From an uncultured Rhizobium sp. (GTDB lineage: Bacteria; Pseudomonadota; Alphaproteobacteria; Rhizobiales; Rhizobiaceae), in NCBI GenBank assembly GCA_945952045.1, contig CAMFHE010000020.1:1-64000 (forward strand): 64,000 bases of DNA. Direction: 5' to 3'. Made by a program: the position numbers and the translations under genes. The stretch's first letter is position 1. Each line of letters begins with the position of its first letter. Below are positions 46,270 through 55,776 of the stretch, piece by piece. The notes below the pieces were generated by a model that was not told the origin of the DNA, made no database searches, and saw nothing but the letters and a program-made list of their open reading frames with translations.

Positions 46270-48780
46270 TCAGCCCATGGCCTCGGCGATCAGGTCGTCC
46301 GCAGCCTCGGCCAGCACCGCATCATGGGCTTCGCCCGGCACGGACTCCTTGCCGATCTCCAGCATGACAGGCACGGCGAGCGGCGAGATGTGGTCGAGCG
46401 CGCGATGGGTGATGTGACCCTTGATTCGCCTCAGCATATCGCCAAGCCGCGAAATATCCAAAAGCCCGGTCGCGGCATCCTGTCGCGTTGCCTGAAGCAG
46501 GATGTGGTCGGGCTCATGGCTGCGTAAAACGTCATAAATGAGGTCGGCGGAGACCGTCACCTGCCGCCCGGTCTTTTCCTTGCCGGGATGACGGCGCTCG
46601 ATCAGGCCGGCGATGACGGCGCAATTGCGGAAGGTGCGTTTCAGCAGGAAGGATTCATCCAGCCACGCCTCGAGATCGTCGCCGAGCATGTCCTCGTCGA
46701 ACAGGTCGGCGAGGCTCAGGCGACCGTTTGATATCATCAGCCCCAGATCCTCCAGCCCCCAGATGCCCAGAGAATAATCCGTCGCCACGAAGCCGAGGGG
46801 TTTTGCCCCGAAGCGCTCCAGCCGGCGGGTGAGCAGCATGCCGAGCGTCTGATGCGCCAGCCGCCCCTCGAAGGGATAGGCGACCATATAGGCGCGGTTT
46901 CCGCGCGGAAAGGTTTCGATCAGGAGTTCGTCGCGCTTCGGCAGCATCGACTTGTCCTTCTGGATCGCCAGCCAGTCGCGCACCTGATCCGGCAGGCGGT
47001 GCCAGCGGTCCGGATCGGCCAGCATCGAGCGCACCTGGTCGGCGAGATAGGTGGAGAGCGGAAACTTGCCGCCGGCATAGGACGGGATTCGCGGGTCGAG
47101 CGAAAAGGCCTGGCTGGCCAGCGCCTCGTTCTCGCGGATGCCCTCGAAGCGCAGGACCTTGCCGGCGAAGAGAAAGGTGTCGCCGGGCGAAAGCTGTTCG
47201 AGGAAATATTCCTCGACCTTGCCGAGCGTCGCGCCGCCACGGCCGATGCGCCCCTTCTCGCCGCGCTTGACCATGCGCAGGTTGAGCATCGGGCTCTCGA
47301 CGATGGTGCCGAGGTTCAGGCGATATTGCTGCGCCACCTGCGGATTGGAGACGCGCCAGCGTCCCTCCTTGGTCTTGCGGATGCGGGCGTAACGCTCATA
47401 GGCGCGCAGCGCATAACCGCCGGTGGCGACGAAATCGACGATGCGCTCGAAGGTCTCCCAGGAAAGATCCGCATAGGGCGAGGCGCTGATCACCTCGTCA
47501 TAGAGTTCGAGCATGTCGAAAGGTTCGGCGCAGGCCATGCCGAGCACATGCTGGGCCAGCACATCGAGCGCGCCGGCTCCTACCGGCGGCGTATCCTGCG
47601 CGCCGATATAATTGGCGTCGAGTGCCGCCTGGCATTCCATCACCTCGAAACGGTTGGCCGGCACCAGCACGGCCTTCGACGGCTCGTCCATACGGTGATT
47701 GGCGCGCCCGATGCGCTGCGCCAGACGGCTGGCGCCCTTAGGCGCGCCGACATGCACGACGAGATCGACATCGCCCCAGTCGATGCCGAGATCGAGGGTG
47801 GAGGTAGCGACCACGGCGCGCAGCCGGTTTTCCGCCATCGCCGCCTCGACCTTGCGCCGCTGGGACACGTCGAGCGAACCGTGATGCAGGGCAATCGGCA
47901 GGTTATCGTCGTTGATCGTCCACAATTCCTGGAACAGCATCTCCGCCTGGCTGCGGGTGTTGACGAAAAGCAGCGTCGTCTGATGGTCTTTCAGCAGGTC
48001 GTAGACGTCGGGAATGGCGTATTTGGCCGAATGGCCGGCCCAAGGGATGCGCTCCTCGGTCTTGAGGATCGAGATATCAGGCTTCGCCCCGCCCTCGACC
48101 GTCACCAGCCCGGAATGGCGCGCCTCGCCCTCCTTCTGTTCCACCAGCCATTTCTGCAGATCCATCGGCTCGGCGACGGTGGCGGAAAGGCCGATGGTCT
48201 GCAGCTTCGGCGCCAGCCGGCGCAGCCGCGCCAGCCCCAGCGACAGCATATGGCCGCGTTTGGAGGTGACCAGCGAATGCAGCTCATCGAGGACGATGTA
48301 GCGCAAATCCTTGAAAAAGCGCTCGGCCTCCTTGTTGGCGAGCAGCAGCGCCACCTGTTCGGGCGTGGTCAGCAGGATATCCGGCGGATTGAGTTTCTGG
48401 CGCTGGCGCTTGGAGGCGGGCGTGTCACCGGTGCGGTTTTCGATGATTAGCGGCAGGCCCATCTCGGCCACCGGCTTCATCAGGTTGCGCTCGATGTCGA
48501 CGGCCAGCGCCTTGAGCGGCGAGACATACAGCGTATGCACGCCGCGAAACCCGGTTCCGGGTTTGGGCTTGCCGCGCCGGGTGAGATCGGTGAGCGCCGG
48601 CAAAAAACCGGCCAGCGTCTTGCCGGCCCCGGTCGGGGCGATCAGCAGCGTGCTTTCGCCCGCTTCCGCCCGACGCAGCAGCTCCAACTGATGCGCACGC
48701 GGCCGCCATCCCTTCTCGGCGAACCAGCGCTGAAAGGGGGCAGGCAGGTTCGCAAGACTATCGGCGCCATTCTGATCCAC
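46270..48780 (-). CDS. Ligase-associated DNA damage response DEXH helicase (Lhr core family)
   Basis: 836-residue ATP-dependent helicase. Walker A IAPTGAGKTLAGFL (GAGKT at 51-55), Walker B VLDELHSL (DELH 165-168), SATVAEP, and the helicase C-terminal motif RIGRANHR, followed by the winged-helix and Lhr-specific C-terminal region. It belongs to the short Lhr core group that occurs with PdeM and, in many bacteria, with a DNA ligase and exonuclease. Here only PdeM follows; no ligase gene is in the window. Start ATG; no gene overlaps it. Confidence 0.92.
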   Translation of the reverse strand: MDQNGADSLANLPAPFQRWFAEKGWRPRAHQLELLRRAEAGESTLLIAPTGAGKTLAGFLPALTDLTRRGKPKPGTGFRGVHTLYVSPLKALAVDIERNLMKPVAEMGLPLIIENRTGDTPASKRQRQKLNPPDILLTTPEQVALLLANKEAERFFKDLRYIVLDELHSLVTSKRGHMLSLGLARLRRLAPKLQTIGLSATVAEPMDLQKWLVEQKEGEARHSGLVTVEGGAKPDISILKTEERIPWAGHSAKYAIPDVYDLLKDHQTTLLFVNTRSQAEMLFQELWTINDDNLPIALHHGSLDVSQRRKVEAAMAENRLRAVVATSTLDLGIDWGDVDLVVHVGAPKGASRLAQRIGRANHRMDEPSKAVLVPANRFEVMECQAALDANYIGAQDTPPVGAGALDVLAQHVLGMACAEPFDMLELYDEVISASPYADLSWETFERIVDFVATGGYALRAYERYARIRKTKEGRWRVSNPQVAQQYRLNLGTIVESPMLNLRMVKRGEKGRIGRGGATLGKVEEYFLEQLSPGDTFLFAGKVLRFEGIRENEALASQAFSLDPRIPSYAGGKFPLSTYLADQVRSMLADPDRWHRLPDQVRDWLAIQKDKSMLPKRDELLIETFPRGNRAYMVAYPFEGRLAHQTLGMLLTRRLERFGAKPLGFVATDYSLGIWGLEDLGLMISNGRLSLADLFDEDMLGDDLEAWLDESFLLKRTFRNCAVIAGLIERRHPGKEKTGRQVTVSADLIYDVLRSHEPDHILLQATRQDAATGLLDISRLGDMLRRIKGHITHRALDHISPLAVPVMLEIGKESVPGEAHDAVLAEAADDLIAEAMG

Positions 48781-48822
48781 GGCGGCTAATCTAGTTCGAT
48801 TCGAGGGGAATTGAAGGGCTCA

Positions 48823-48869
48823 AGCAATTCCAGCAAAAGTGTGAAGCGGTTTTGCGTCCGGAATTGCGT
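48823..48869. repeat. Palindromic repeat, GCAATTCC variant
   Basis: On the minus strand it reads CGCAATTCCGGACGCAAAAC to TTTTGCTGGAATTGCT. Both outer arms carry the same change (GCAATTCC/GGAATTGC instead of GCATTTCC/GGAAATGC), a compensatory pair. Confidence 0.75.
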
Positions 48870-48877
48870 AAAAGACG

Positions 48878-49513
48878 TCACATCGCGATGTAGCGGTCGG
48901 CCCGGTGGTTGACGGTGACGAAGAGGTTCAAGGCGACGGCGCCGAGGACGGAGTAGAAAACGACCGAAGGGGCCGTGACGAAGAAGGCGGCGGCCAGCAC
49001 GCCGAGATCGATGACCAGTTGCACCAGACCGGCGCGGATGCCGAAGCGTTCCTGCATGTAGATGCCAAGAATGCCGACGCCGCCGAGGCTGGCGCGGTGG
49101 CGATAGAGCGCCAGCAGGCCGAAGCCGAGCAACAAGCCGCCGATCAGCGCCGCCCAGCCGGGATGAATGCTGTCGATATGGATAAAGCGCGACTGCATGT
49201 CGGTGAGAACCGAGGTCAAGCCGATGGCGATAAAGGTCTTGAGCGTAAAGCCCATGCCGAGCCGCTTCCACGAGAGATAGAAGAAGGGCAGGTTGAGCAG
49301 GAAGAAGGCGAGGCCGAAATTCACCCCGAAGGCATAATGCAGCAGGAAGGCGACGCCGGCTGTGCTGCCGGTCAGCAATCCGGCGCTGGCGAGGCAATAG
49401 AGGCCAAGTGCAGCGATGACGCTGCCGCAGGCAATGCCTTGGATATCCTCGACCGCCGTATGCTTCGTGGCGCTGGTGTTCCACACCCCGAGAGCCGAAA
49501 TGATCTGCGCCAT
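48878..49513 (-). CDS. YitT family membrane protein
   Basis: 211-residue inner-membrane protein with about five or six hydrophobic helices (GSVIAALGLYCLASAGLL, TAGVAFLLHYAF, LAFFLLNLPFFYLSW, LIGGLLLGFGLLALY, LVIDLGVLAAAFF). It belongs to the small YitT/DUF161-type family. No transport substrate is known. The ATG at 49513 with GGAGA upstream is preferred; a longer frame is not needed. Preceded on its 3' side by a repeat module and lhr. Confidence 0.78.
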   Translation of the reverse strand: MAQIISALGVWNTSATKHTAVEDIQGIACGSVIAALGLYCLASAGLLTGSTAGVAFLLHYAFGVNFGLAFFLLNLPFFYLSWKRLGMGFTLKTFIAIGLTSVLTDMQSRFIHIDSIHPGWAALIGGLLLGFGLLALYRHRASLGGVGILGIYMQERFGIRAGLVQLVIDLGVLAAAFFVTAPSVVFYSVLGAVALNLFVTVNHRADRYIAM

Positions 49514-49731
49514 GAAAGCCGTCTCCAGAAAGCACGCGGCCACGCTTCGCCCTCACAAAGGACAATTCGTGCCGAAAAACCGAAATAACGATGACAGGAT
49601 GTCACGACGCAGCGGATTTTTCTCACCCGCCCGCATCGTGAAGTGGCTGAAATTTGGGGTATTTTCCGGTTTTGCGCAAGCGAAATACGTCAGGATTACT
49701 GACCCTTTTCAACTTCGCAAGAAAGCTGCGT

Positions 49732-50661
49732 TCAGGCCGCTCTTGCGGCAATGAACAGAATGCCGTGGATGGAATTGCCGCCATCTTTGCGAATGATGGT
49801 TTTCTGCGTTGCGACAATATCGAAGCCATTGGTCGAGCAGAGCGCCGCGACATAGGCCTCGCCATGGGCATAACGCATGGAATCGCGCAGCACGAACGCT
49901 TCCGGCTCACCGCTATCCTCGACGGAGAAGGCAAGCATGGCATCGGGCGCGGCCAAGGCCGAGATCAGCGCGAAGGCGGTTTCGAGATCGCCGAGATACA
50001 TCAGCACGTCGGCGGCGGTGATCAGGTCGGCGCGATGCATCGCCTCTCCCTCGAACAGGCCGGACGCCTCGGGGGAAAGCGACAGATCGGCCTGCGCCAG
50101 ATGGTCGTAGACCTGCTTTTCCGCCGCCTTGGTCAGCATGTTGCGCGAGAGATCGAAACCTTCGAGACGCCCGACATGCTCGCGGATTTCCGGCCCGAGC
50201 AGGCCGGTGCCGCAGCCGAGATCGACGGCGAGGCGAAACTTTCGGTCGGTAGCGGCGATCATTGCTGCCAAAGCCTGTGGCACGACATAATCGAGCCGTT
50301 CGACCAGCGCGGTTTCGAAACGATCGGCATAATCGTCGAACAGCCGCTCGACATAACGGCTGGAGGGATGGCTCGGGATTTCGGCTTCGCCCAGCAGCGC
50401 CAGCTTAAGACCCGCGCCGAAAATATCCTGCGGGTCGAGTTCAACCGCCTTGCGATAGGCCTCCGCCGCGCCTGCAAGCCCGGCCTTCTGCCGATATTCG
50501 CCGAGGCGAAACCAGCCGGCGGCCCAACCGGGCACCAGCTCCAGCGCCTGCTCCATAAGCTCCGCCGCAGCGCCGGGATCGCCGCCCTCGCCCAGCATGC
50601 GGGCATAATCGGCGCGGCGGTCGGCGGTCAGGTCGCCGGAAGACAGGGCGTGGGTCGACAT
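49732..50661 (-). CDS. TPR-containing class I SAM-dependent methyltransferase
   Basis: 309-residue cytoplasmic protein. The first 95 residues are two tetratricopeptide-like units (GDPGAAAELMEQALELVPGW and GLAGAAEAYRKAVELDPQD) and the rest is a Rossmann methyltransferase with SAM motif LAVDLGCGTGLLGPEI, then HRADLITAADVLMYLGDL. The methyl acceptor is unknown, and the TPR may bind a partner protein. The family is frequent in alphaproteobacteria. It is divergent from DUF6460. Confidence 0.82.
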   Translation of the reverse strand: MSTHALSSGDLTADRRADYARMLGEGGDPGAAAELMEQALELVPGWAAGWFRLGEYRQKAGLAGAAEAYRKAVELDPQDIFGAGLKLALLGEAEIPSHPSSRYVERLFDDYADRFETALVERLDYVVPQALAAMIAATDRKFRLAVDLGCGTGLLGPEIREHVGRLEGFDLSRNMLTKAAEKQVYDHLAQADLSLSPEASGLFEGEAMHRADLITAADVLMYLGDLETAFALISALAAPDAMLAFSVEDSGEPEAFVLRDSMRYAHGEAYVAALCSTNGFDIVATQKTIIRKDGGNSIHGILFIAARAA

Positions 50662-50790
50662 CGGGGCGCTCCGGGCGCGAATTCGATTTTAAGGATAAGA
50701 TGCGCTTGTGACGGTGGACACAAAAAAACTCAAGTCCTATTTCAGAGGCGAAGAGACTGGGCAAGGCAATCGCCGCCGACAGGAGAAGAC

Positions 50791-51057
50791 ATGTCCGAAC
50801 AGATGAACAAGCTCTTGGGAGACTCGCCGGCGCGCATCGTCGTCAAGCTCGTCGTCGTGTCGTTGATTGTCGGTTTCGTCATGAAGGTTTTTGGCCTGCG
50901 CCCGCTCGATCTTGTCGACAGCGTTCGTTATTTCCTGCTCGATCTCTGGCATACCGGCTTTGCCGCGCTGGGACAGGTGGGAGATTACCTGCTGCTCGGC
51001 GCGACCATCGTCATTCCCGCCTTCATCCTCCTGCGTCTCCTGAGCTATCGCCGCTGA
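50791..51057 (+). CDS. Small membrane protein (DUF6460-like)
   Basis: 88-residue protein with two hydrophobic segments (VVKLVVVSLIVGFVMKVFGL and DYLLLGATIVIPAFILLRLL) separated by an amphipathic stretch with DLVDSVRYFLLDLWH. Likely an inner-membrane protein of rhizobial type. AGGAGA precedes the ATG. Its stop lies two bases before the CAP-domain gene, so the two are co-transcribed. No function known. Confidence 0.78.
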   Translation: MSEQMNKLLGDSPARIVVKLVVVSLIVGFVMKVFGLRPLDLVDSVRYFLLDLWHTGFAALGQVGDYLLLGATIVIPAFILLRLLSYRR

Positions 51058-51059
51058 CC

Positions 51060-51545
51060 ATGTCCCATTCGCCCATGTCCCGCCGGTTTGCGCTTGGCGC
51101 AGGCCTCGGTCTTCTCGCGACCCTTGCCGGCTGCGGCACGCTGAACCGGTCGCCGGCGATCGCCGGTGACGAGACAGCCGCCGCATTGCCGGCCGTCAAT
51201 GCGCTGCGCAAATCCAGGGGTCTGCCGGCGCTCAGCCTTGATCCCGTCGCCGTGCGTGCGGCGGCCGATCAGGCAAAACGCATGGCATCGGCGAACAAGA
51301 TGTCGCACCTGATCGGTTTTGGCGACGATTTCGGCAAGCGCATGAAGGCGCATGACGTCAAGCTGCCGGCGGCCGAAAACATCGCCGCCGGACAGGCAAA
51401 TACGGCCGACGCCGTGACGGCCTGGATCAACTCGCCGAAGCACCTTGCCAACATGCTCGGCAACTATCGCGGCCTCGGCGTCGCCGTCGCGCGTGATCCC
51501 TCTTCCGGAAACCGGCCTTATTGGGCAATGGTTCTGTCCAACTGA
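51060..51545 (+). CDS. CAP domain-containing lipoprotein
   Basis: 161-residue predicted lipoprotein: signal with RRFALGAGLGLLATLAG and the lipobox LAGC. The mature part is a small CAP/SCP (PR-1-like) domain: ALRKSRGLPALSLDPVAV, MSHLIGFG, AENIAAGQ and WINSPKHLANML with the conserved histidines. CAP proteins in bacteria often bind peptidoglycan or lipids in the periplasm. An alternative start (MSRRFAL) lies five codons on. It follows the DUF6460 gene. Confidence 0.88.
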   Translation: MSHSPMSRRFALGAGLGLLATLAGCGTLNRSPAIAGDETAAALPAVNALRKSRGLPALSLDPVAVRAAADQAKRMASANKMSHLIGFGDDFGKRMKAHDVKLPAAENIAAGQANTADAVTAWINSPKHLANMLGNYRGLGVAVARDPSSGNRPYWAMVLSN

Positions 51546-51561
51546 GGTGATTCCGCCTCAC

Positions 51562-51608
51562 AGCAGTTCCGGAAAGCGCGTGAAGCGATTTTCCGTCCGG
51601 AATTGCGT
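51562..51608. repeat. Palindromic repeat, GCAATTCC variant
   Basis: Minus-strand reading CGCAATTCCGGACGGAAAAT to TTTCCGGAACTGCT. One arm change is compensated by a G-U pair. It lies between the CAP gene and the MATE gene. Confidence 0.7.
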
Positions 51609-51625
51609 TATCCGATGAGGCAGGC

Positions 51626-52975
51626 ATGATGGACCAGCAGGCACACTCCAACCGGCTCGCTTTCGACGTGACGCACCGGCTGGTGCTGTCGATCGCCATT
51701 CCCATGACATTCGGCTTCCTGACGACGCCGCTGCTCGGCCTCACCGATACGGCCGTGGTCGGCCGGCTTGGGGTCGCCGAAGCGCTGGCCGGGCTCGCCA
51801 TCGGCGCCATGCTGTTCGACCTGATCTTCGGTACGTTCAACTTTTTGCGCGCCTCGACGACCGGCCTGACCGCACAGGCCTTCGGCCGGCATGACGGACG
51901 TGAGCAGCAGGCGATCTTCTGGCGGGCGATGCTGTCGGCGCTCTGTTGCGGCTTGCTGGTTCTGGCGCTGTCGCCTCTGCTGCTGAAGGCGGGGCTGGCG
52001 ATCATGGGGCCTGACGCGGCGGTGGCAGAGGCGACATCGACCTATTTCTCGATCCGCATCCTCTCCGGCCCGGCGGCGCTCGCCAATTATGCCATTCTCG
52101 GCTTCGTGCTCGGGCGCGGCCAGGGCAAGGTCGGCCTGCTGCTGCAGGCACTGGTCAACGGCATCAATATCGTGCTCTCCATCGCGCTCGGCCTCGGCCT
52201 GCATTGGGGCGTGGCTGGCGTCGCCTGGGGCACGATGGTCGGCGAAACCGTGGGGGCGCTGGTCGGGCTCGCCATCGTCATGAAAGGCTTTTCGCCGGCC
52301 GAGCGACCGATACGGGCGGAAATCCTGTCGCGGCAGGCCATCGGCGCGCTGTTCGCGCTCAATCGCGATATCCTCATCCGCAGTTTCGTGCTGCTGATCG
52401 CCTTTGCGCTCATGACCCGCATCGGCACGGGTTTCGGCGCGGTGACGCTGGCGGCCAATGCCGTCTTGATGAATTTCTTTCTCTTGGCGGGATATTTTCT
52501 CGATGGTCTTGCCAATGCCGCCGAGCAGCTGACCGGACGCGCCATCGGCGCGCGCTATCGCCCGGCGTTCCAGCGCGGCGTGAAACTGACGGTCATCTGG
52601 TCTTTCGCGCTCGCGGCCGTTGCCGCCGTCTTTTTCCTGCTCGCCGGCCCGGCGCTGATCGCGCTTTTGACGACTGCTCCCGAAGTGCGGGAAGCGGCCA
52701 TGACCTATCTGCCCTGGGCGGCGCTGACCAGTCTCACCGGCGCGCTCGCCTTCCTGATGGACGGCGTCTTCATCGGCGCCACCTGGTCGAACGAGATGCG
52801 CAACCGCATGCTGCTGTCCTTCGCCGGTTATCTGGCGGCGCTGGCCGCCTTCGTGCCGGCCTACGGCAATCATGGCCTGTGGGCGGCGATGAACGTCTTC
52901 CTGCTGCTGCGCGGCGTGCTTCTGGCGCTGCGCCTGCCGGCCAAGGCCGATCAGGCGTTTCGCGCCGCCCAGTAA
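51626..52975 (+). CDS. MATE family efflux transporter
   Basis: 449-residue inner-membrane drug/cation antiporter with about 12 helices of the DinF/MATE type. [20 protein letters not shown] with [10 protein letters not shown] is the N-terminal lobe signature; [35 protein letters not shown] and [12 protein letters not shown] belong to the family. Substrate not predictable. It overlaps the end of the convergent pyrD gene by 25 bases, so there is no room for a terminator between them. Confidence 0.93.
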   Translation: MMDQQAHSNRLAFDVTHRLVLSIAIPMTFGFLTTPLLGLTDTAVVGRLGVAEALAGLAIGAMLFDLIFGTFNFLRASTTGLTAQAFGRHDGREQQAIFWRAMLSALCCGLLVLALSPLLLKAGLAIMGPDAAVAEATSTYFSIRILSGPAALANYAILGFVLGRGQGKVGLLLQALVNGINIVLSIALGLGLHWGVAGVAWGTMVGETVGALVGLAIVMKGFSPAERPIRAEILSRQAIGALFALNRDILIRSFVLLIAFALMTRIGTGFGAVTLAANAVLMNFFLLAGYFLDGLANAAEQLTGRAIGARYRPAFQRGVKLTVIWSFALAAVAAVFFLLAGPALIALLTTAPEVREAAMTYLPWAALTSLTGALAFLMDGVFIGATWSNEMRNRMLLSFAGYLAALAAFVPAYGNHGLWAAMNVFLLLRGVLLALRLPAKADQAFRAAQ

Positions 52976-54039
52976 TCGACGCGGCTGTCGCGCAGCTCAC
53001 GGATCGAGGCGACGCGCTCGCGGTCGAGAAGCTGCGACAGGCCGCGAATGATGCGGCCGGCCAGCCCCGGTCCCTCATAGACCATGCAGGAATAGAGCTG
53101 CACCAGATCGGCCCCGGCGCGGATTTTCTCCAGTGCCGTTTCCGCCGAGGAGACGCCGCCGACGCCGATGATCGGCAGGGACGGCCCGACGCGCTTGCGG
53201 ATATTTGCGAGCACCGAAGTCGATTTCTCGAACAGCGGCGTGCCGGAAAGGCCACCGGCCTCACCCGCCTGGACGCGATCCTTCAACCCCTCGCGCGACA
53301 GCGTCGTGTTGGAAACGATCAAGCCATCGAGATCATGGGCCAGCGCTTCCGCCGCGATATCGTCCATACCCTCGGGCGTGAGATCCGGCGCGATCTTGAG
53401 GAAGACGGGCACGCGCCGGCCGCTCTTCTGCGCCTCGTCCGCCCGCGCCGAAAGCACCGCCGAGAGCAGTTCGGACAATGAAGCGCGGGCCTGCAGGTCG
53501 CGCAGGCCCGGCGTGTTGGGCGAGGAAATATTGGCGGTGAAATAGCGCGCCACACCGTAAAACGTGCGGATGCCCTCGACATAATCGCCGATGCGGTCGG
53601 CGCTGTCCTTGTTGGCGCCGATATTGACGCCGACGATGCCGTTTGTCTTCAGCGCTTTCAACCGGGCAAGCGCCGCCGCATGACCCTCATTGTTGAAGCC
53701 GAGGCGGTTGATGACCGCATTGTCGGCCTCCAGCCGGAAGATGCGCGGCTTGGGATTGCCGGCTTGTGGCTTCGGCGTGATCGTGCCGACTTCGGTGAAG
53801 CCGAAACCGAGCCTCAGCAGCGCTTCGGGCACTTCGGCATTCTTGTCGAAGCCGGCGGCCAGCCCAAGCGGATTGGGAAAGCTCAGACCCGCAACCGTCT
53901 GCGCAAGGCGCGGATCGGGCGCGATACGGCAGGCGGGCAGCAGGCCGGATTTCAGCGCCGCAATCGACAGGCCATGGGCTGTCTCGGGATCGAAGAGGAA
54001 CAGGCCGCGCTTGCCGATCAGCGAGAAGGCGTCGATCAT
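52951..54039 (-). CDS. pyrD: Dihydroorotate dehydrogenase (quinone), class 2
   Basis: 362-residue membrane-associated FMN enzyme of pyrimidine synthesis; the N-terminal helix ([20 protein letters not shown]) couples to the quinone pool. [41 protein letters not shown] and [12 protein letters not shown] (catalytic Ser) are diagnostic for class 2. Start overlaps the DUF952 stop by ATGA. Its 3' end overlaps the MATE gene. Confidence 0.96.
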   Translation of the reverse strand: MIDAFSLIGKRGLFLFDPETAHGLSIAALKSGLLPACRIAPDPRLAQTVAGLSFPNPLGLAAGFDKNAEVPEALLRLGFGFTEVGTITPKPQAGNPKPRIFRLEADNAVINRLGFNNEGHAAALARLKALKTNGIVGVNIGANKDSADRIGDYVEGIRTFYGVARYFTANISSPNTPGLRDLQARASLSELLSAVLSARADEAQKSGRRVPVFLKIAPDLTPEGMDDIAAEALAHDLDGLIVSNTTLSREGLKDRVQAGEAGGLSGTPLFEKSTSVLANIRKRVGPSLPIIGVGGVSSAETALEKIRAGADLVQLYSCMVYEGPGLAGRIIRGLSQLLDRERVASIRELRDSRVDYWAARNA

Positions 54040-54383
54040 GCGTTATCCTCCGGAAAGATATGCAGGCCATCGGCCCCGAGCGGCAGCGGCGCTTCGGAAA
54101 CCACCGCGGTCAACGGCAAGGTCCCGTAGAGATGCGGGAAGAGATCGCCGCCGCGCGACGCCTCGAATTTCAATGCCGCGCCCAGCGCATCGCCATCGAC
54201 CGCGACCAGCAGCAACCCGCTCATGCCGGCGAAATAGAGCCGTGCGGTGTCACGCATCTGCGCGGCGGTCGAAAAATGGATGAACCCATCGGCCAGATCC
54301 ACCGGCGCGCCTTGAAAAACGCCAGTTTTTCGCGCTTCATTCCACAGATTTTCCGGGACGATCTTGTAGACGATACGGGACAT
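54036..54383 (-). CDS. DUF952 domain protein
   Basis: 115-residue protein with the DUF952 pattern: [39 protein letters not shown] and [16 protein letters not shown]. No catalytic role is established, though the fold resembles ADP-ribosyltransferase-like or RNA 2'-phosphotransferase-related domains, which is inference. It is directly upstream of pyrD with a 4-base overlap. Confidence 0.87.
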   Translation of the reverse strand: MSRIVYKIVPENLWNEARKTGVFQGAPVDLADGFIHFSTAAQMRDTARLYFAGMSGLLLVAVDGDALGAALKFEASRGGDLFPHLYGTLPLTAVVSEAPLPLGADGLHIFPEDNA

Positions 54384-54487
54384 GGGACAGGCCTTCTTTC
54401 GGAGCTAATGGCATTTGCCGAAAGCCGACGCGTTTGTCCACGGTTTCCCGCAGAGTTTTCGTGGCTGCACTGCCCAAGGAGGATAGC

Positions 54488-54901
54488 ATGAAGCAGATTT
54501 TCTGGAGTCTGGCTCTTATCGCCCTGCCCTTTGCCGCCTCGGCGCAGGATGCGCCCGGCCGTTACCAGATCGCCTCGACGCCCAGCGGCGTCGTCAGGCT
54601 CGACACCCAGACCGGGGCGATGACGCTCTGCCGCGACGAGGGCGATCTCCTGACCTGCGACGGCGCGGCTGCCGTGCGCAACATCAAGCCGGAAGAGGTC
54701 AAAGCGCTGGAAAACCGCATCGCCGCCCTGGAAAAGGCGTTGAAAGACAGCCAAATCCCGCAAAAGTCGGCCCTGCCAGATCAAGCGGAGATTGACCGAA
54801 GCCTCTCGATCATGGAACAAATGATGCGTCGGTTCATGGGACTGGCGGAGGAATTTTCGCGGGAGCGCCCGCGGAACGACGCCTATCCGAACAAGACATG
54901 A
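54488..54901 (+). CDS. Secreted coiled-coil hypothetical protein
   Basis: 137-residue protein with a signal peptide (MKQIFWSLALIALPFAASA) and an N-terminal half YQIASTPSGVVRLDTQTGAM with CRDEGDLLTC, followed by a helix EVKALENRIAALEKALKD. Such periplasmic proteins with two cysteines and a short coiled coil are common in rhizobia. AAGGAGGATA precedes the ATG. No known function. It is divergent from DUF952-pyrD and lies 58 bases before the LuxR-type regulator gene on the same strand. Confidence 0.8.
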   Translation: MKQIFWSLALIALPFAASAQDAPGRYQIASTPSGVVRLDTQTGAMTLCRDEGDLLTCDGAAAVRNIKPEEVKALENRIAALEKALKDSQIPQKSALPDQAEIDRSLSIMEQMMRRFMGLAEEFSRERPRNDAYPNKT

Positions 54902-54959
54902 CCCCCGTAGGCAAGGCGGTGAGGGGCGCACCGGAAACTCTTGGGAGGGAGTTTCGACC

Positions 54960-55607
54960 ATGCACAGTCTGACGATCATCATTGCAGACGACCATCCGCT
55001 GTTTCGCGGCGCGCTGCGTCAGGCGGTGGACGGGCTGGAGGGCACGCTTGCCATCCTCGAGGCCGGCGATTTCGACGCCGCGCATCGCAAAGCGGCCGAA
55101 CGGGCCGAAGCCGACCTGATGCTGCTCGATCTCGCCATGCCCGGCGTCAGCGGTTTTTCCGGATTGATGGCGCTGCGCTCGGAATTTCCGCATCTGCCGA
55201 TCGTCATCGTCTCGGCCACCGACGATGCGGTGACCATCCGCCGCGCCCTCGAACTCGGCGCTTCCGGCTTCATCTCGAAATCGGCCGGCATCGAGGAGAT
55301 CCGTCAGGCGATCCGCACCGTGCTCTCAGGCGATATCGCAACGCCCGCCAGTTTCCAGGGCGGCCATGAGCCCGACCCGGAGGTCGCAGACGTCATCGCA
55401 AGGCTGCGCACGCTGACGCCGCAGCAGAGCCGCGTGCTCGGCATGCTGGCTGAAGGGCTGCTCAACAAGCAGATCGCCTATGAGCTCGGCGTTTCCGAAG
55501 CGACGATCAAGGCGCATGTCTCGGCCATCCTGCTCAAGCTCAATGTCGATAGTCGCACCCAGGCGGTGATCCAGCTCGGCAAGATCAACGCGGCCGCCGC
55601 CGCCTGA
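54960..55607 (+). CDS. LuxR/NarL family response regulator
   Basis: 215-residue two-domain regulator. The receiver begins SLTIIIADDHPLFRGALRQA with acidic pair Asp10-Asp11-type residues, LLDLAMPGVSGF holds the phospho-acceptor Asp, and ISKSAG supplies the Lys. The C-terminal LuxR HTH is LTPQQSRVLGMLAEGLLNKQ, ELGVSEATIKAHVSAILLKL. No cognate kinase is adjacent. GGGAGGGA lies 8 bases before the ATG. Confidence 0.93.
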   Translation: MHSLTIIIADDHPLFRGALRQAVDGLEGTLAILEAGDFDAAHRKAAERAEADLMLLDLAMPGVSGFSGLMALRSEFPHLPIVIVSATDDAVTIRRALELGASGFISKSAGIEEIRQAIRTVLSGDIATPASFQGGHEPDPEVADVIARLRTLTPQQSRVLGMLAEGLLNKQIAYELGVSEATIKAHVSAILLKLNVDSRTQAVIQLGKINAAAAA

Positions 55608-55776
55608 TCGGGAAAGGATTTTATTCCTCATTCCCTTTACTCCGCAGGCCAGCTTGGTTAATGTGGATCGCAGCGATTGCGGACGAAACGCCTGACGCAT
55701 CCCTGGAACAGTTGCACCGGTTTTTCGATCCGGACATGCGCAGCGACAACGCCCTGATCGCCGGGAACCCTGGACC

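Noticed and set aside
46852-48450. 532-codon ORF opposite the Lhr helicase
   Set aside because: Antisense shadow; the helicase motifs are on the minus strand.
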